A program made the translations under genes and the position numbers. Shown piece by piece: positions 17,134 to 26,379 of a DNA stretch of 53,115 nt. Source of the stretch: Alistipes sp. (GTDB lineage: Bacteria > Bacteroidota > Bacteroidia > Bacteroidales > Rikenellaceae); the NCBI GenBank assembly GCA_017399485.1, contig JAFQCA010000003.1, positions 1 through 53,115 of the forward strand. Direction: 5' to 3'. The notes below the pieces were generated by a model that saw nothing but the letters and a program-made list of their open reading frames with translations, searched no databases and had not been told where the DNA came from. Each line of letters starts with the position of its first letter. Within the stretch, counting starts at the first letter, position 1.

Positions 17134-17874
17134 ATGCGTAAACTTATTCTTGCTGTCATACTTCTGACGGCTTGTGCCACAGCCTCGGCACAGAACATTC
17201 AGTTGCATTATGATTTTGGGCGTAGCCTATACAACGAGTTGGACAAAACAGACAACTCCTACGGGCGTCCTGCTCTAACAACGACAGTCGAGATGTTTCG
17301 TCCTGATGGTTGGGGTAGCACATTCTTCTTTATCGATATGGATTATTCGAGAGGAGTGAAAGGTGCTTATTGGGAGTTAGCCCGTGAAGTATGTTTTTGG
17401 CAAGAGAGCAAGATGAGTTGGCTATCTGCCCATTTGGAGTACAACGGAGGTATGAGTGATGCAGCAGGCTCCTATAACGACAGTTGGCTGGCCGGTGCAA
17501 CATACTCAGGCCATTCGAAAGATTTTTCGAAGACTTGGTCGGTATCAATGATGTACAAGTTTATCCCTCATACTGTTAATGTTGCAGGCGAGAGCCAGGA
17601 GCATAACTTCCAGATTACGGGTGTTTGGGGTATAAATTTCGCTAAGAGTTGGTGTACATATTCAGGCTTTATCGACTTTTGGAGAGAGTGCCGTCCGTGG
17701 CAGAACACATCACATATCCTGCTTTCAGAGCATCAGTTATGGCTCAATCTTAACAAGATTAAGGGTTGGGATAATGTCAATCTGAGTGTAGGTAGCGAGA
17801 TAGAATTCTCTAACAACTTTGTTGCTACGGGATTCTACGTTATTCCTACATTGGCCGCCAAGTGGACATTTTAA
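17134..17874 (+). CDS. DUF5020 outer-membrane beta-barrel protein (Tsx-like)
   Basis: 246 residues with signal peptide MRKLILAVILLTACATASAQ. The mature protein alternates short amphipathic strands (QLHYDFGRSLYNELD, FFFIDMDYSRG, HNFQITGVWGINFAKSW) and ends with phenylalanine in AAKWTF, the usual last residue of outer-membrane barrels. DUF5020 is related to the nucleoside channel Tsx. The next gene, 96 bases on, is a purine permease with no terminator between, so the pair may bring nucleobases or nucleosides across both membranes. That link is inferred. Confidence 0.75.
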   Translation: MRKLILAVILLTACATASAQNIQLHYDFGRSLYNELDKTDNSYGRPALTTTVEMFRPDGWGSTFFFIDMDYSRGVKGAYWELAREVCFWQESKMSWLSAHLEYNGGMSDAAGSYNDSWLAGATYSGHSKDFSKTWSVSMMYKFIPHTVNVAGESQEHNFQITGVWGINFAKSWCTYSGFIDFWRECRPWQNTSHILLSEHQLWLNLNKIKGWDNVNLSVGSEIEFSNNFVATGFYVIPTLAAKWTF

Positions 17875-17970
17875 TTAGTTCTGCTTACTTGCAATCATCA
17901 AAAAATAGGCAAACTATATAAATGTAGAATAAATATCCGAAAAAAAATAGAAACTTAAATAAACTATATT

Positions 17971-19263
17971 ATGTTGAAGAAATTGTTTGGGTTTGACCCT
18001 GCTAAAACAACAGTTCGTACCGAAATGTTGGCAGGTATAACCACATTCCTTACGATGTCGTATATCTTGGCTGTCAATCCGAGTATGTTCAGCCAGTTGG
18101 AGGGTATGTCGGCAGGCGCAGTATTTACAGCAACTGCATTAGCGGCTGTCGTCGGCAGTCTTACAATGGCCTTGTGGGCTAAATTACCCTTTGGTTTGGC
18201 TCCGGGTATGGGCTTGAATGCGTTCTTTGTATTTACAGTATGTATGGGTATGGGCTACTCTTGGCAGTTTGCCTTGACTGCCGTATTTATCGAAGGACTC
18301 ATATTTATCATTCTGACACTTACCAACTTACGAGAAGCCATCGTGAATGCCATTCCTGCGTCACTCAAGAATGCGATAGGTGCAGGTATCGGTTTGTTTA
18401 TCGCCTTCATCGGTTTGCAGAATGCAGGCATTATCGCCAACAACGATGCTACATTGGTTTCATTGGGTGAGATTACGGGAGGCAGTCCTCTGTTAGGCCT
18501 TATAGGCTTGGTTATCACAGGTGTACTTGTTGTTAAAGACGTACGAGGAGGTCTGCTTATAGGTATTCTTTTGACCACATTAATTGGTATCCCGATGGGT
18601 ATTACCAACTATCAAGGCTTGGTGTCAGCACCCCACTCTTTATCAGATATTTTCTGCAAATTTGAGTGGGACCACATCTTTACACTCGATATGGTTGTTG
18701 TAGTATTTACATTCCTCTTTATCGATATGTTTGATACAATCGGAACATTGGTCGGAGTGTGTACAAAGGCTAATATGTTGAATCCCGACGGTACGATACC
18801 ACGTGTTAAGCAGGCGTTTATGGCTGATGCCATAGCAACTACTGTTGGTGCTTGCTTGGGTACCTCAACCACAACAACTTACGTCGAGAGTGCATCGGGC
18901 GTCGCGCAAGGTGGTCGTACAGGTTTAACAGCATTTGTCGTTGCTTGCTGTTTTGCTATTTCGCTATTCTTCTCGCCTATCTTCTTGGCTATTCCATCGG
19001 CAGCAACCGCTCCCGTATTGGTTATTGTGGGATTGTTTATGTTAGGCCCCATCAAGAATATAAAGTTGGATGATTACGCAGAGTCTATCCCTGCCTTTAT
19101 TACCATCGTGATGATGCCATTGGCATATTCTATCTCTGACGGTATATTGTTGGGTATGATTAGTTATGTAGTGCTTAACGTACTGTGCGGTAACTTCAAG
19201 CGAATAACACCCGCAATGTATGTTTTGGCTATCCTGTTTATCTTGAAGTATATTTTCATCTAA
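17971..19263 (+). CDS. NCS2 family purine permease (AzgA/PbuG type)
   Basis: 430-residue inner-membrane protein with about 12-14 hydrophobic helices. It starts with LKKLFGFDPAKTTVRTEMLA, typical of the AzgA-like branch of nucleobase:cation symporters. PFGLAPGMGLNAFFVFTVC and TSTTTTYVESASGVAQGGRTG are the conserved substrate-site helices. The branch imports adenine, guanine or hypoxanthine. The 96-base leader shows no purine-riboswitch fold that I can recognise. Confidence 0.9.
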   Translation: MLKKLFGFDPAKTTVRTEMLAGITTFLTMSYILAVNPSMFSQLEGMSAGAVFTATALAAVVGSLTMALWAKLPFGLAPGMGLNAFFVFTVCMGMGYSWQFALTAVFIEGLIFIILTLTNLREAIVNAIPASLKNAIGAGIGLFIAFIGLQNAGIIANNDATLVSLGEITGGSPLLGLIGLVITGVLVVKDVRGGLLIGILLTTLIGIPMGITNYQGLVSAPHSLSDIFCKFEWDHIFTLDMVVVVFTFLFIDMFDTIGTLVGVCTKANMLNPDGTIPRVKQAFMADAIATTVGACLGTSTTTTYVESASGVAQGGRTGLTAFVVACCFAISLFFSPIFLAIPSAATAPVLVIVGLFMLGPIKNIKLDDYAESIPAFITIVMMPLAYSISDGILLGMISYVVLNVLCGNFKRITPAMYVLAILFILKYIFI

Positions 19264-19298
19264 TTATTAGATTAATCGGGGTTTACTGATTTAACCAC

Positions 19299-19340
19299 AG
19301 AGGGTGTTTGACTTTATGTCGAATACCCTCTTTCATTTTT
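19299..19340 (+). terminator. terminator of the purine permease gene
   Basis: AGAGGGT (19299-19305) pairs with ACCCTCT (19325-19331), with an inner GAC/GTC pair, followed by TTCATTTTT. Confidence 0.7.
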
Positions 19341-19372
19341 ATTTATTTGCCTTGTGTTTTTGGTTGTAATAT

Positions 19373-19404
19373 TTTGTAAACTCGTAAAAATAATTGTACA
19401 TTTG
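19373..19404 (+). promoter_or_regulatory. promoter of the GH2/galactose operon
   Basis: TTTG (19373-19376), a 20-base spacer and TACATTTG (19397-19404) match the Bacteroidetes sigma-AB consensus TTTG-N19-21-TAnnTTTG in both boxes. The predicted leader before the ATG at 19469 is about 60 bases. Confidence 0.7.
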
Positions 19405-19468
19405 TAAGAATATTTGCATATAATGCCGAAAAAATAATTGAAGAATAAATATTAAACTAATCTAAACT

Positions 19469-21280
19469 ATGAAAACACGAATTTTATCACTTGTGGCACT
19501 ACTTTTTGCCGTTGCGTCATTTGCGCAACCACGTGCCGAGTACCCACGTCCGCAATTTGAGCGAACAAGTTGGATTAACTTGAATGGAGAGTGGAGTTTC
19601 ACACTCGATTTGGCCAACACAGGAGCCGAGCGTAACTACTATAACAGCAAAGGCTTTGATAGCAAAATCACTGTTCCCTTTGCTCCCGAGAGCAAACTCT
19701 CTGGCATCGGTCATACAGAGTTTATCAATGCCGTATGGTATCAGCGCACAATTCAGATTCCTGCCGATTGGGTTGGCAAACGAGTGAAGTTGAACTTTGG
19801 TGCTGTTTACTACAAGTCGGAGTTGTATATCGACGGTAAATTCGTAGGCCGTCACTACGGAGGCTCTGATTCATTCTCATACGATATTACCGATTGGGTT
19901 GCCGATGGCAAGGAGCATAATTTGGTTCTTCACGCCGAGAGCGATGTTCGTGGCGGACAGCAGCCCGCAGGTAAGCAGTCATCACGCTTGAACTCTTACG
20001 GATGTTTCTACACTCGTACTACAGGTATCTGGCAGACTGTATGGATGGAGGCCGTTGAGGAGAGTGCATTGGAGCGTGTACAGGTATTGACCGATATCGA
20101 CCAGAGTCAAATTGTAGTTACTCCCACATTCTACGGCTATAAAACGGGCAATAAGTTCGCTATCACCGTAAAGGATGGCGACAAGGTGGTTGCCAAGACT
20201 GAGGTTGGTGCTTCACAGGGTATCCCCGTTGTTGTGCCTATCAAGAAGGCTAAGTTGTGGACCCCCGAAAATCCCTTCCTCTATGATGTTGTTTATGAGG
20301 TTAAGGATGCAACAGGCGAGGTTATCGACCACGTAAATTCATATATCGGTATGCGTAAGATTCATATCGAAGGTACAAAAATTATGCTTAACAACAAGCC
20401 TTACTACCAGCGTTTGGTCCTCGACCAGGGTTTCTATCCCGACGGCGTATGGACAGCCCCCTCGGATGAGGCTTTGAAGAACGACATCGCAATGTCGAAG
20501 GATGCAGGTTTCAACGGCGCACGTCTGCACCAGAAGGTCTTTGAGGAGCGTTTCTATTATTGGGCCGACAAACTCGGATATTTGGTTTGGGGCGAGATGG
20601 CCTCTTGGGGTAAGAATAGTTCTTTGGCTGCATCTGGCCGTAACTTCCTCTCGGAGTGGACTAACATTGTCATCCGAGACCGCAACCACCCCGCTCTTGT
20701 AGTATGGACTCCCTTCAACGAGGAGTGGGCTACTCCGACAGCCGAGATGGGCCGTCTATTGACCGACGCTTACAATGTAACACGTCAGTTAGACCCCTCA
20801 CGTCCCGTAAATACAGTAAGTGGAGGTTTGTATGCAATCTCTGACTTCTGTACCACTCACTCTTATAATCAGAACGGTGAAAATCTGCATAAGCAACTCT
20901 ACAACGATGGCAAGTTCTATCAGCCACAAGGTGCAACCGATGGCAAGTCGGCTATGATAATTCTTCACTACGATGGCAAGGTACCTTACGTTGTTGATGA
21001 GTTTGGCGGTATTAAGTGTGCCGAGGCTAACCCTTCGAAGGAGAATGCTTGGGGTTATGGTGACGCAGCGCAAACCAAAGAGGATTTCTATAAGCGTCTG
21101 GAATCTTTGGTTAAGGCTATTACCGACCACAGCGACAAGATTTGTGGTTTCTGCTACACTCAACTTACCGATGTAGAGCAGGAGCAGAATGGAGTCTACT
21201 ACTTCAACCGCGAGAGCAAGTTCGATATGGAGCGTGTGAAGGCTATCTTCCAGATGAAAGCCGAAGGATACGAGCAATAG
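19469..21280 (+). CDS. secreted glycoside hydrolase family 2 enzyme (copy 1)
   Basis: 603 residues with a signal peptide ending at ASFAQ. An N-terminal jellyroll (about 20-200), an immunoglobulin-like middle domain and a TIM barrel from about 300 form the GH2 order. The acid/base is Glu418 in TPFNEEW and the nucleophile Glu511 in VVDEFGG. The family covers beta-galactosidases, beta-glucuronidases and beta-mannosidases. The specificity cannot be read from motifs, but a downstream galactokinase and aldose epimerase favour a beta-galactoside. The length is short for LacZ-type enzymes. First gene of a six-gene operon, 34 bases before its paralogue. Confidence 0.9.
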   Translation: MKTRILSLVALLFAVASFAQPRAEYPRPQFERTSWINLNGEWSFTLDLANTGAERNYYNSKGFDSKITVPFAPESKLSGIGHTEFINAVWYQRTIQIPADWVGKRVKLNFGAVYYKSELYIDGKFVGRHYGGSDSFSYDITDWVADGKEHNLVLHAESDVRGGQQPAGKQSSRLNSYGCFYTRTTGIWQTVWMEAVEESALERVQVLTDIDQSQIVVTPTFYGYKTGNKFAITVKDGDKVVAKTEVGASQGIPVVVPIKKAKLWTPENPFLYDVVYEVKDATGEVIDHVNSYIGMRKIHIEGTKIMLNNKPYYQRLVLDQGFYPDGVWTAPSDEALKNDIAMSKDAGFNGARLHQKVFEERFYYWADKLGYLVWGEMASWGKNSSLAASGRNFLSEWTNIVIRDRNHPALVVWTPFNEEWATPTAEMGRLLTDAYNVTRQLDPSRPVNTVSGGLYAISDFCTTHSYNQNGENLHKQLYNDGKFYQPQGATDGKSAMIILHYDGKVPYVVDEFGGIKCAEANPSKENAWGYGDAAQTKEDFYKRLESLVKAITDHSDKICGFCYTQLTDVEQEQNGVYYFNRESKFDMERVKAIFQMKAEGYEQ

Positions 21281-21314
21281 AACTGAGAATTAATAATACA
21301 AACTAAATAATCCG

Positions 21315-23168
21315 ATGAAGAAGATTTTTATATTGATGGCCGCCCTTATGGTTTGGGCAGGTGCATTGGCTCAAGTGCCACGCGCAGAGTATCCACGCCC
21401 GCAATTTGAGCGTGAAGCGTGGGTTAATTTGAACGGAGAGTGGAGTTACACACTCGACCTTGTAAAGACAGGTTGGGAGCGTAACCTTAAGGATAGCAAA
21501 GGTTTCGATGACAAGATTATCGTACCGTTTGCACCTGAAAGTAAACTCTCTGGCGTTGAGCATAAGGAGTTTATCCCTTGCATCTGGTATCAGCGCGAGA
21601 TTTCTATTCCCGCAGCGTGGGAGGGCAAGGATGTATTGCTCAACTTTGGCGCCGTATATTATGAGTCAGAGGTCTATGTCGATGGTAAGTTTGTAGAGCG
21701 CCACTTTGGCGGTTCGGATTCATTCTCTGTCGATATCACCAAGTTCGTAAAGGCTGGTTCGACCCACTCATTGGTAGTTGTTGCATCAAGCGATTTGCGT
21801 TCAGGACTTCAGTCGGCAGGTAAGCAATCTTTGCGTAACGACCCATTTGAGTGTATGTACACTCGTACAACAGGTATCTGGCAAACTGTATGGATGGAGG
21901 CTGTTGCTCCTACGGGCATCAAGCGTGTAAAGACCACTACCGATATTGACCGCAGCACCGTCACTATGGAGTTCACAATGTTCCGCAACGCTACAGGCAA
22001 TACACTCACTATCAACGTAAAGGATGGCGCAAAGGTCGTTGCTACCGATACTGCTCCCATAGCATCGGGCTCAATCGTAACACTGCCTATCAAGAAGGCA
22101 AAGTTGTGGAGTCCCGAATCACCTTTCCTCTACGATGTTGAGTATATCTTGAAGGATGCAGCGGGCAATGTAATCGATAAGGTTGCCTCTTATTTCGGTA
22201 TGCGCAAGATTCACACCGAGGGCAACAAGATTTATTTGAACAACCAGCCCTACTATCAGCGTTTGGTTTTGGACCAGGGTTTCTATCCTGACGGTATCTG
22301 GACAGCACCTTCGGATGCTGCACTGAAGCACGATATAGAACTCTCGATGGCTGCAGGTTTCAACGGCGCACGTCTGCACCAGAAGGTCTTCGAGGAGCGT
22401 TTCCACTATTGGGCCGACAAATTGGGTTATCTGACTTGGGGCGAGGCTCCGAGTTGGGGTTTTGATGCCAACAACGTGGAGTCTGCTCGTAACTTTATTG
22501 CAGAGTGGCGCAATGTAGTTGTTCGCGATATGAACCACCCCTCAATCGTAACGTGGACTCCGTTCAATGAGCAGTTCTGGCCCGATGAGACCGAGTTCCC
22601 CCGTTTCCAGGCCGACATCTATACCATCACCAAGCAGTTGGACCCCTCACGCCCAATCAACACAGTGAGCGGTGGTGTACAGACCGTAACAGACATCTGG
22701 ACCGAGCACCACTATGAGCAGAATCCTGATAAGTTGCGCGAAATAGTCTTCAACAATGGCAAGATGTTCACACGCGCTCCGCAGATTCAGGAGCGTCATC
22801 GCGGTAATATCGGTTTCAACCGTGCCGTATTGAACGACCCCTTCACATTCCCCGTATACAATGGCGAGATTCCTTATATCTTGGATGAGTTCGGCGGTAT
22901 TAAGTGTATGGAGGCTAACCCCGCCAAGGATGGCGCGTGGGGCTATGGAGATGCAGCACAGACTAAGGAGGACTTTTACAAGCGTCTGGAGGCTCAGGTT
23001 AAGGTTCTTATCGATATGAGCGATAAGATGTGGGGCTTCTGCTACACTCAATTGACCGACGTTATGCAGGAGCAGAACGGTATCTACTACTTTGACCGAG
23101 GCTCAAAGTACGATATGGAGCGTGTAAAGGCTATCTTCCAGATGGCTTTACCCACAGAGAATAAATAG
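21315..23168 (+). CDS. secreted glycoside hydrolase family 2 enzyme (copy 2)
   Basis: 617-residue paralogue of the preceding enzyme, alike along its whole length, with signal peptide ending at AGALAQ. The acid/base is Glu419 in TPFNEQF and the nucleophile Glu525 in ILDEFGG. The copies differ most in the stretch before the nucleophile: this one has about 14 extra residues (near 487-515, containing APQIQERHRGNIG). That stretch lies on the barrel face around the active site, so the two may prefer different linkages or chain lengths. Separated from copy 1 by 34 bases and from the epimerase by 22. Confidence 0.9.
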   Translation: MKKIFILMAALMVWAGALAQVPRAEYPRPQFEREAWVNLNGEWSYTLDLVKTGWERNLKDSKGFDDKIIVPFAPESKLSGVEHKEFIPCIWYQREISIPAAWEGKDVLLNFGAVYYESEVYVDGKFVERHFGGSDSFSVDITKFVKAGSTHSLVVVASSDLRSGLQSAGKQSLRNDPFECMYTRTTGIWQTVWMEAVAPTGIKRVKTTTDIDRSTVTMEFTMFRNATGNTLTINVKDGAKVVATDTAPIASGSIVTLPIKKAKLWSPESPFLYDVEYILKDAAGNVIDKVASYFGMRKIHTEGNKIYLNNQPYYQRLVLDQGFYPDGIWTAPSDAALKHDIELSMAAGFNGARLHQKVFEERFHYWADKLGYLTWGEAPSWGFDANNVESARNFIAEWRNVVVRDMNHPSIVTWTPFNEQFWPDETEFPRFQADIYTITKQLDPSRPINTVSGGVQTVTDIWTEHHYEQNPDKLREIVFNNGKMFTRAPQIQERHRGNIGFNRAVLNDPFTFPVYNGEIPYILDEFGGIKCMEANPAKDGAWGYGDAAQTKEDFYKRLEAQVKVLIDMSDKMWGFCYTQLTDVMQEQNGIYYFDRGSKYDMERVKAIFQMALPTENK

Positions 23169-23190
23169 TTGAACAACAAAACATTCGACA

Positions 23191-24336
23191 ATGAAACGTA
23201 TAATGATGATACTCGCCGCTACAGCCCTTATGGTGGGCTGCGGCGGTGGCAATAATAAGACCGAGGAGACTTCGGGCGTGAATTTAATCAAGGCCGAGAA
23301 CTTCGATGGTGAGGTTGATGGCAAGAAAGTAGGCCTCTACACTATAAGCAATGGCACGATTACGATGCAGGTCACAAACTTCGGAGGCCGCGTAGTATCG
23401 TTGTGGACACCTGACCGCGACGGCAATATGGCCGACATCGTGTTGGGCTATGAGAACTTAGACCGCTATGTAAACAATAAGGGCGAGCGTTTCTTGGGCG
23501 CTCCTGTAGGACGCGTTGCCAACCGTATTGGTGCCGGTAAGTTTACACTCGACGGCAAGGAGTACAACACTCCTCTTAACAACAACGGTCAGACTCTGCA
23601 CGGTGGCCTGAAGGGTATCGATATGGTTGTATGGGATGTAGAATACATTGCCGATAACGCTATTACTCTGCACCTTGTATCAGAGGATGGCTCTGACGGA
23701 TTCCCCGGCAACCTCGATATTATGATGACCTATACATTGACTGCAGAGAATGAGTTTGAGGTTACTTATCACGCTAAAACCGACAAGAAGACCATCGTCA
23801 ATCTCTCGCACCACTCATTCTTCAACCTCAAAGGTGAGGCAGGAGGTACTATTACCGACCACGTCCTGACAATCAAGGCCGACAAGGTTACGCCTACCGA
23901 TGCAAATCTTATCCCGACAGGCGAGTTGATGGATGTAGAGGGCACTCCGTTTGATTTCCGCGAGCCACACGCTATTGGTGAGCGTATCGACGTTGAGCAC
24001 GAGCAACTCATCAATGGTAAGGGTTACGACCTCAACTGGGTTATCGCCCGCGAGGATAATGGTCAGGTGGAGACTGTCGCTACGTTGTATGACCCCACAA
24101 CAGGTCGTTGTATGGATGTCGCTACCGACCAAGTGGCATTGCAGTTCTATAGCGGTAACTTCTTCGACGGTACGACCAATGGCAAATATGGCAAGTCGCT
24201 TAATTTCCGCGAGTCTGTCGCTTTGGAGACTCAAAAGCATCCCGATGCTATCAACCACGATGGATTCCCTTCTATCGTGCTTAACCCCGATGAGGTATAT
24301 ACTCACGTTTGTATCTATAAGTTCTATACTAAATAA
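23191..24336 (+). CDS. galM: aldose 1-epimerase, lipoprotein (GalM family)
   Basis: 381 residues. LMVGC gives a lipobox, so this mutarotase is membrane-anchored in the periplasm or at the surface rather than cytoplasmic as in E. coli. The galactose mutarotase fold is shown by NFGGRVVSLWTPDRDG, the catalytic histidine region NLSHHSFFNLKGE and LQFYSGNFFDG; a glutamate near the C-terminus (VALETQKHPDA) is the usual base. It converts beta- to alpha-galactose released by the upstream GH2 enzymes, the form galactokinase needs. 11 bases before the next gene. Confidence 0.9.
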   Translation: MKRIMMILAATALMVGCGGGNNKTEETSGVNLIKAENFDGEVDGKKVGLYTISNGTITMQVTNFGGRVVSLWTPDRDGNMADIVLGYENLDRYVNNKGERFLGAPVGRVANRIGAGKFTLDGKEYNTPLNNNGQTLHGGLKGIDMVVWDVEYIADNAITLHLVSEDGSDGFPGNLDIMMTYTLTAENEFEVTYHAKTDKKTIVNLSHHSFFNLKGEAGGTITDHVLTIKADKVTPTDANLIPTGELMDVEGTPFDFREPHAIGERIDVEHEQLINGKGYDLNWVIAREDNGQVETVATLYDPTTGRCMDVATDQVALQFYSGNFFDGTTNGKYGKSLNFRESVALETQKHPDAINHDGFPSIVLNPDEVYTHVCIYKFYTK

Positions 24337-24347
24337 CACGACTGCTA

Positions 24348-26348
24348 ATGAAAAGATTTCTGGCAATAGTTACCCTCTTGCTGCTATGTGAGGTCGGCAT
24401 AGGACAAAACCGCTGGACTATACAACCTGACGGTAAGAGCATCAGAATGGATGCAACCACTGTCTCGTTGCCTCATAGCGACCACGTGGAGATGAGTGGT
24501 AAGATGATGGCTGTCGTTCTGTATTGGAATGTTAATGACGAAGGCCGTTTTGGTCTGGACCGCTCGTTGGTGTTCCCTATGTTGCGTACCATACCCAACA
24601 ACACTCACGCAAGTCTGATGCTACGCCAGAATCTTGATTTAGTTGCGCAACTGCGTATTAACAACAATAATCGCCTGAAGTTCACAACACGCTATGTCGA
24701 ACTCAATGGCTTGATGCGTGTTGTCGAGGAGCATAAGTCTGGCACCTATGGACTTGAAGTCGAGCGCACCATCTTCCCCACTATGGAGCAACAGATGATG
24801 TGCGAACATTACATCTTGCGTAATACGGGTACTATAGCCTATGCTTTGCAGATTCCCGATTTGCAGCAGGAGATTACCACCGACCCCAAGCGCGGCGTCA
24901 AAGGCTCCTACAAAGTCCTAAGCCAAGTGAAGGGTGGCGGTGTATATGAGTTGCAACCCGGCCAAAGCGTAGAGTGCGACCTCGTAATTGAGGCCCTCAA
25001 CAACGAGCAGCAGAGTGTAGCAAACCTCGATGTGAAGCAACTTCTGGCCGAGCGTGAGGCGTACATCTCGTATATCGACAACAACTTGGTGTTGGACACC
25101 CCCGACGATGTAATCGACACAGAGTTCCGCTATGCCAAGATACGCTCTTCGGAGAGTATCTGCAAGACCAAAGGCGGTTATATGCACGCTCCGGGTGGCG
25201 AAAGTTACTACGCTGCAATATGGGCAAACGACCAAGCCGAGTACGTAAATCCGTTCTTCCCATTTTTGGGCTATGATGTAGGAAACGAGTCGGCCATCAA
25301 TTCATATCGCCATTTCGCTCGTTTTATGAATGATGAGTGGAAGCCTATTCCAAGTTCTATCATTGCCGAGGGTGATGACATCTGGAACGGCGCTGGTGAC
25401 AGAGGAGACGGTGCAATGATTGCCTATGGCGCGGCTCGTTATGCGCTTACTCGTAGCAACAAGGCCGAGGCCGAGGAGTTGTGGCCACTTATAGAGTGGT
25501 GCTTGGAGTATTGCAAACGCCAAATCAACGACAAAGGTGTTGTCAAGTCCGACAAGGATGAATTGGAAGGCCGTTTCCCCGCAGGCGATGCAAACCTATG
25601 CACCTCGACACTCTATTATGATGCTCTATTGTCAGCCGCATATTTAGGCAAGGAGTTGGGCAAGAGCCCAAAAATCATTGCCGATTATCAGCGTCGTGCA
25701 AAGTCTATGCGTGCTGCCATTGAGTCTCACTTTGGAGCCAATATCAAAGGTTACGATACTTATCGCTATTATGAGGGTAACGATATTTTACGCTCGTGGA
25801 TATGTATGCCTCTGTGTGTAGGCATATACGACAGAGCCGAAGCCACGATGGATGCAATGTTCAAATCTGACCTCTTTACTCGTGACGGATTATTAACCGC
25901 GCAGGGCAGTTCTACATTCTGGGACCGCTCGACACTCTATGCCTTTAGAGGAGCCTATGCGGCTGGCTACGCAGATTTCATTACAGAGCATTTGGCATAT
26001 TACTCAAACCGTCGTCTGCTTGGCGACCACGTACCCTACCCTATCGAGGCGTGGCCCGAAGGTAGCCAGCGACATCTCTCTGCCGAGAGTGGACTCTATT
26101 GCCGCATCATCACCGAAGGTATGTTTGGCATTCGTCCTACGGGTATGCGGAGTTTCGAGTTGAAGGTCGAGATACCCTCAGAGTGGGAGTATGCCCGTCT
26201 GAAGCACATTAGGGCCTTCGGTGGCGACTTTGATATCGACGCCGAGCGTACTGCAAAAGGCAAGATGCTCATCAAAGTAACGGAGCAGGGAGGCAAGGTG
26301 CAGACCTTTACCGTAAAGCCCGGCGCGATGATAAACGTAAAACTATAA
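24348..26348 (+). CDS. secreted six-hairpin glycosidase-like protein
   Basis: 666 residues with signal peptide (MKRFLAIVTLLLLCEVGIGQ). Residues about 20-240 form a beta-rich domain. About 250-600 look like an (alpha/alpha)6 barrel: WANDQAEYVNPFFPFLGYD near 292, AEGDDIWNGAGDRGDGAM near 340, PAGDANLCTSTLYYDALLSA near 411 and YPIEAWPEGSQRHLSAESGL near 564. The acidic residues in these segments are candidates for catalysis. A short C-terminal beta domain closes it. Similar folds occur in alpha-L-rhamnosidase, GH95 and related families, but I cannot assign one. The operon position suggests removal of a side sugar from the same glycan. Confidence 0.7.
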   Translation: MKRFLAIVTLLLLCEVGIGQNRWTIQPDGKSIRMDATTVSLPHSDHVEMSGKMMAVVLYWNVNDEGRFGLDRSLVFPMLRTIPNNTHASLMLRQNLDLVAQLRINNNNRLKFTTRYVELNGLMRVVEEHKSGTYGLEVERTIFPTMEQQMMCEHYILRNTGTIAYALQIPDLQQEITTDPKRGVKGSYKVLSQVKGGGVYELQPGQSVECDLVIEALNNEQQSVANLDVKQLLAEREAYISYIDNNLVLDTPDDVIDTEFRYAKIRSSESICKTKGGYMHAPGGESYYAAIWANDQAEYVNPFFPFLGYDVGNESAINSYRHFARFMNDEWKPIPSSIIAEGDDIWNGAGDRGDGAMIAYGAARYALTRSNKAEAEELWPLIEWCLEYCKRQINDKGVVKSDKDELEGRFPAGDANLCTSTLYYDALLSAAYLGKELGKSPKIIADYQRRAKSMRAAIESHFGANIKGYDTYRYYEGNDILRSWICMPLCVGIYDRAEATMDAMFKSDLFTRDGLLTAQGSSTFWDRSTLYAFRGAYAAGYADFITEHLAYYSNRRLLGDHVPYPIEAWPEGSQRHLSAESGLYCRIITEGMFGIRPTGMRSFELKVEIPSEWEYARLKHIRAFGGDFDIDAERTAKGKMLIKVTEQGGKVQTFTVKPGAMINVKL

Positions 26349-26379
26349 ATTAACTTATAAAACTAAAACACAAACTACT

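Noticed and set aside
17875..17970. purine riboswitch before the NCS2 permease
   Set aside because: The AT-rich 96-base gap lacks the paired loops and three-helix core needed.
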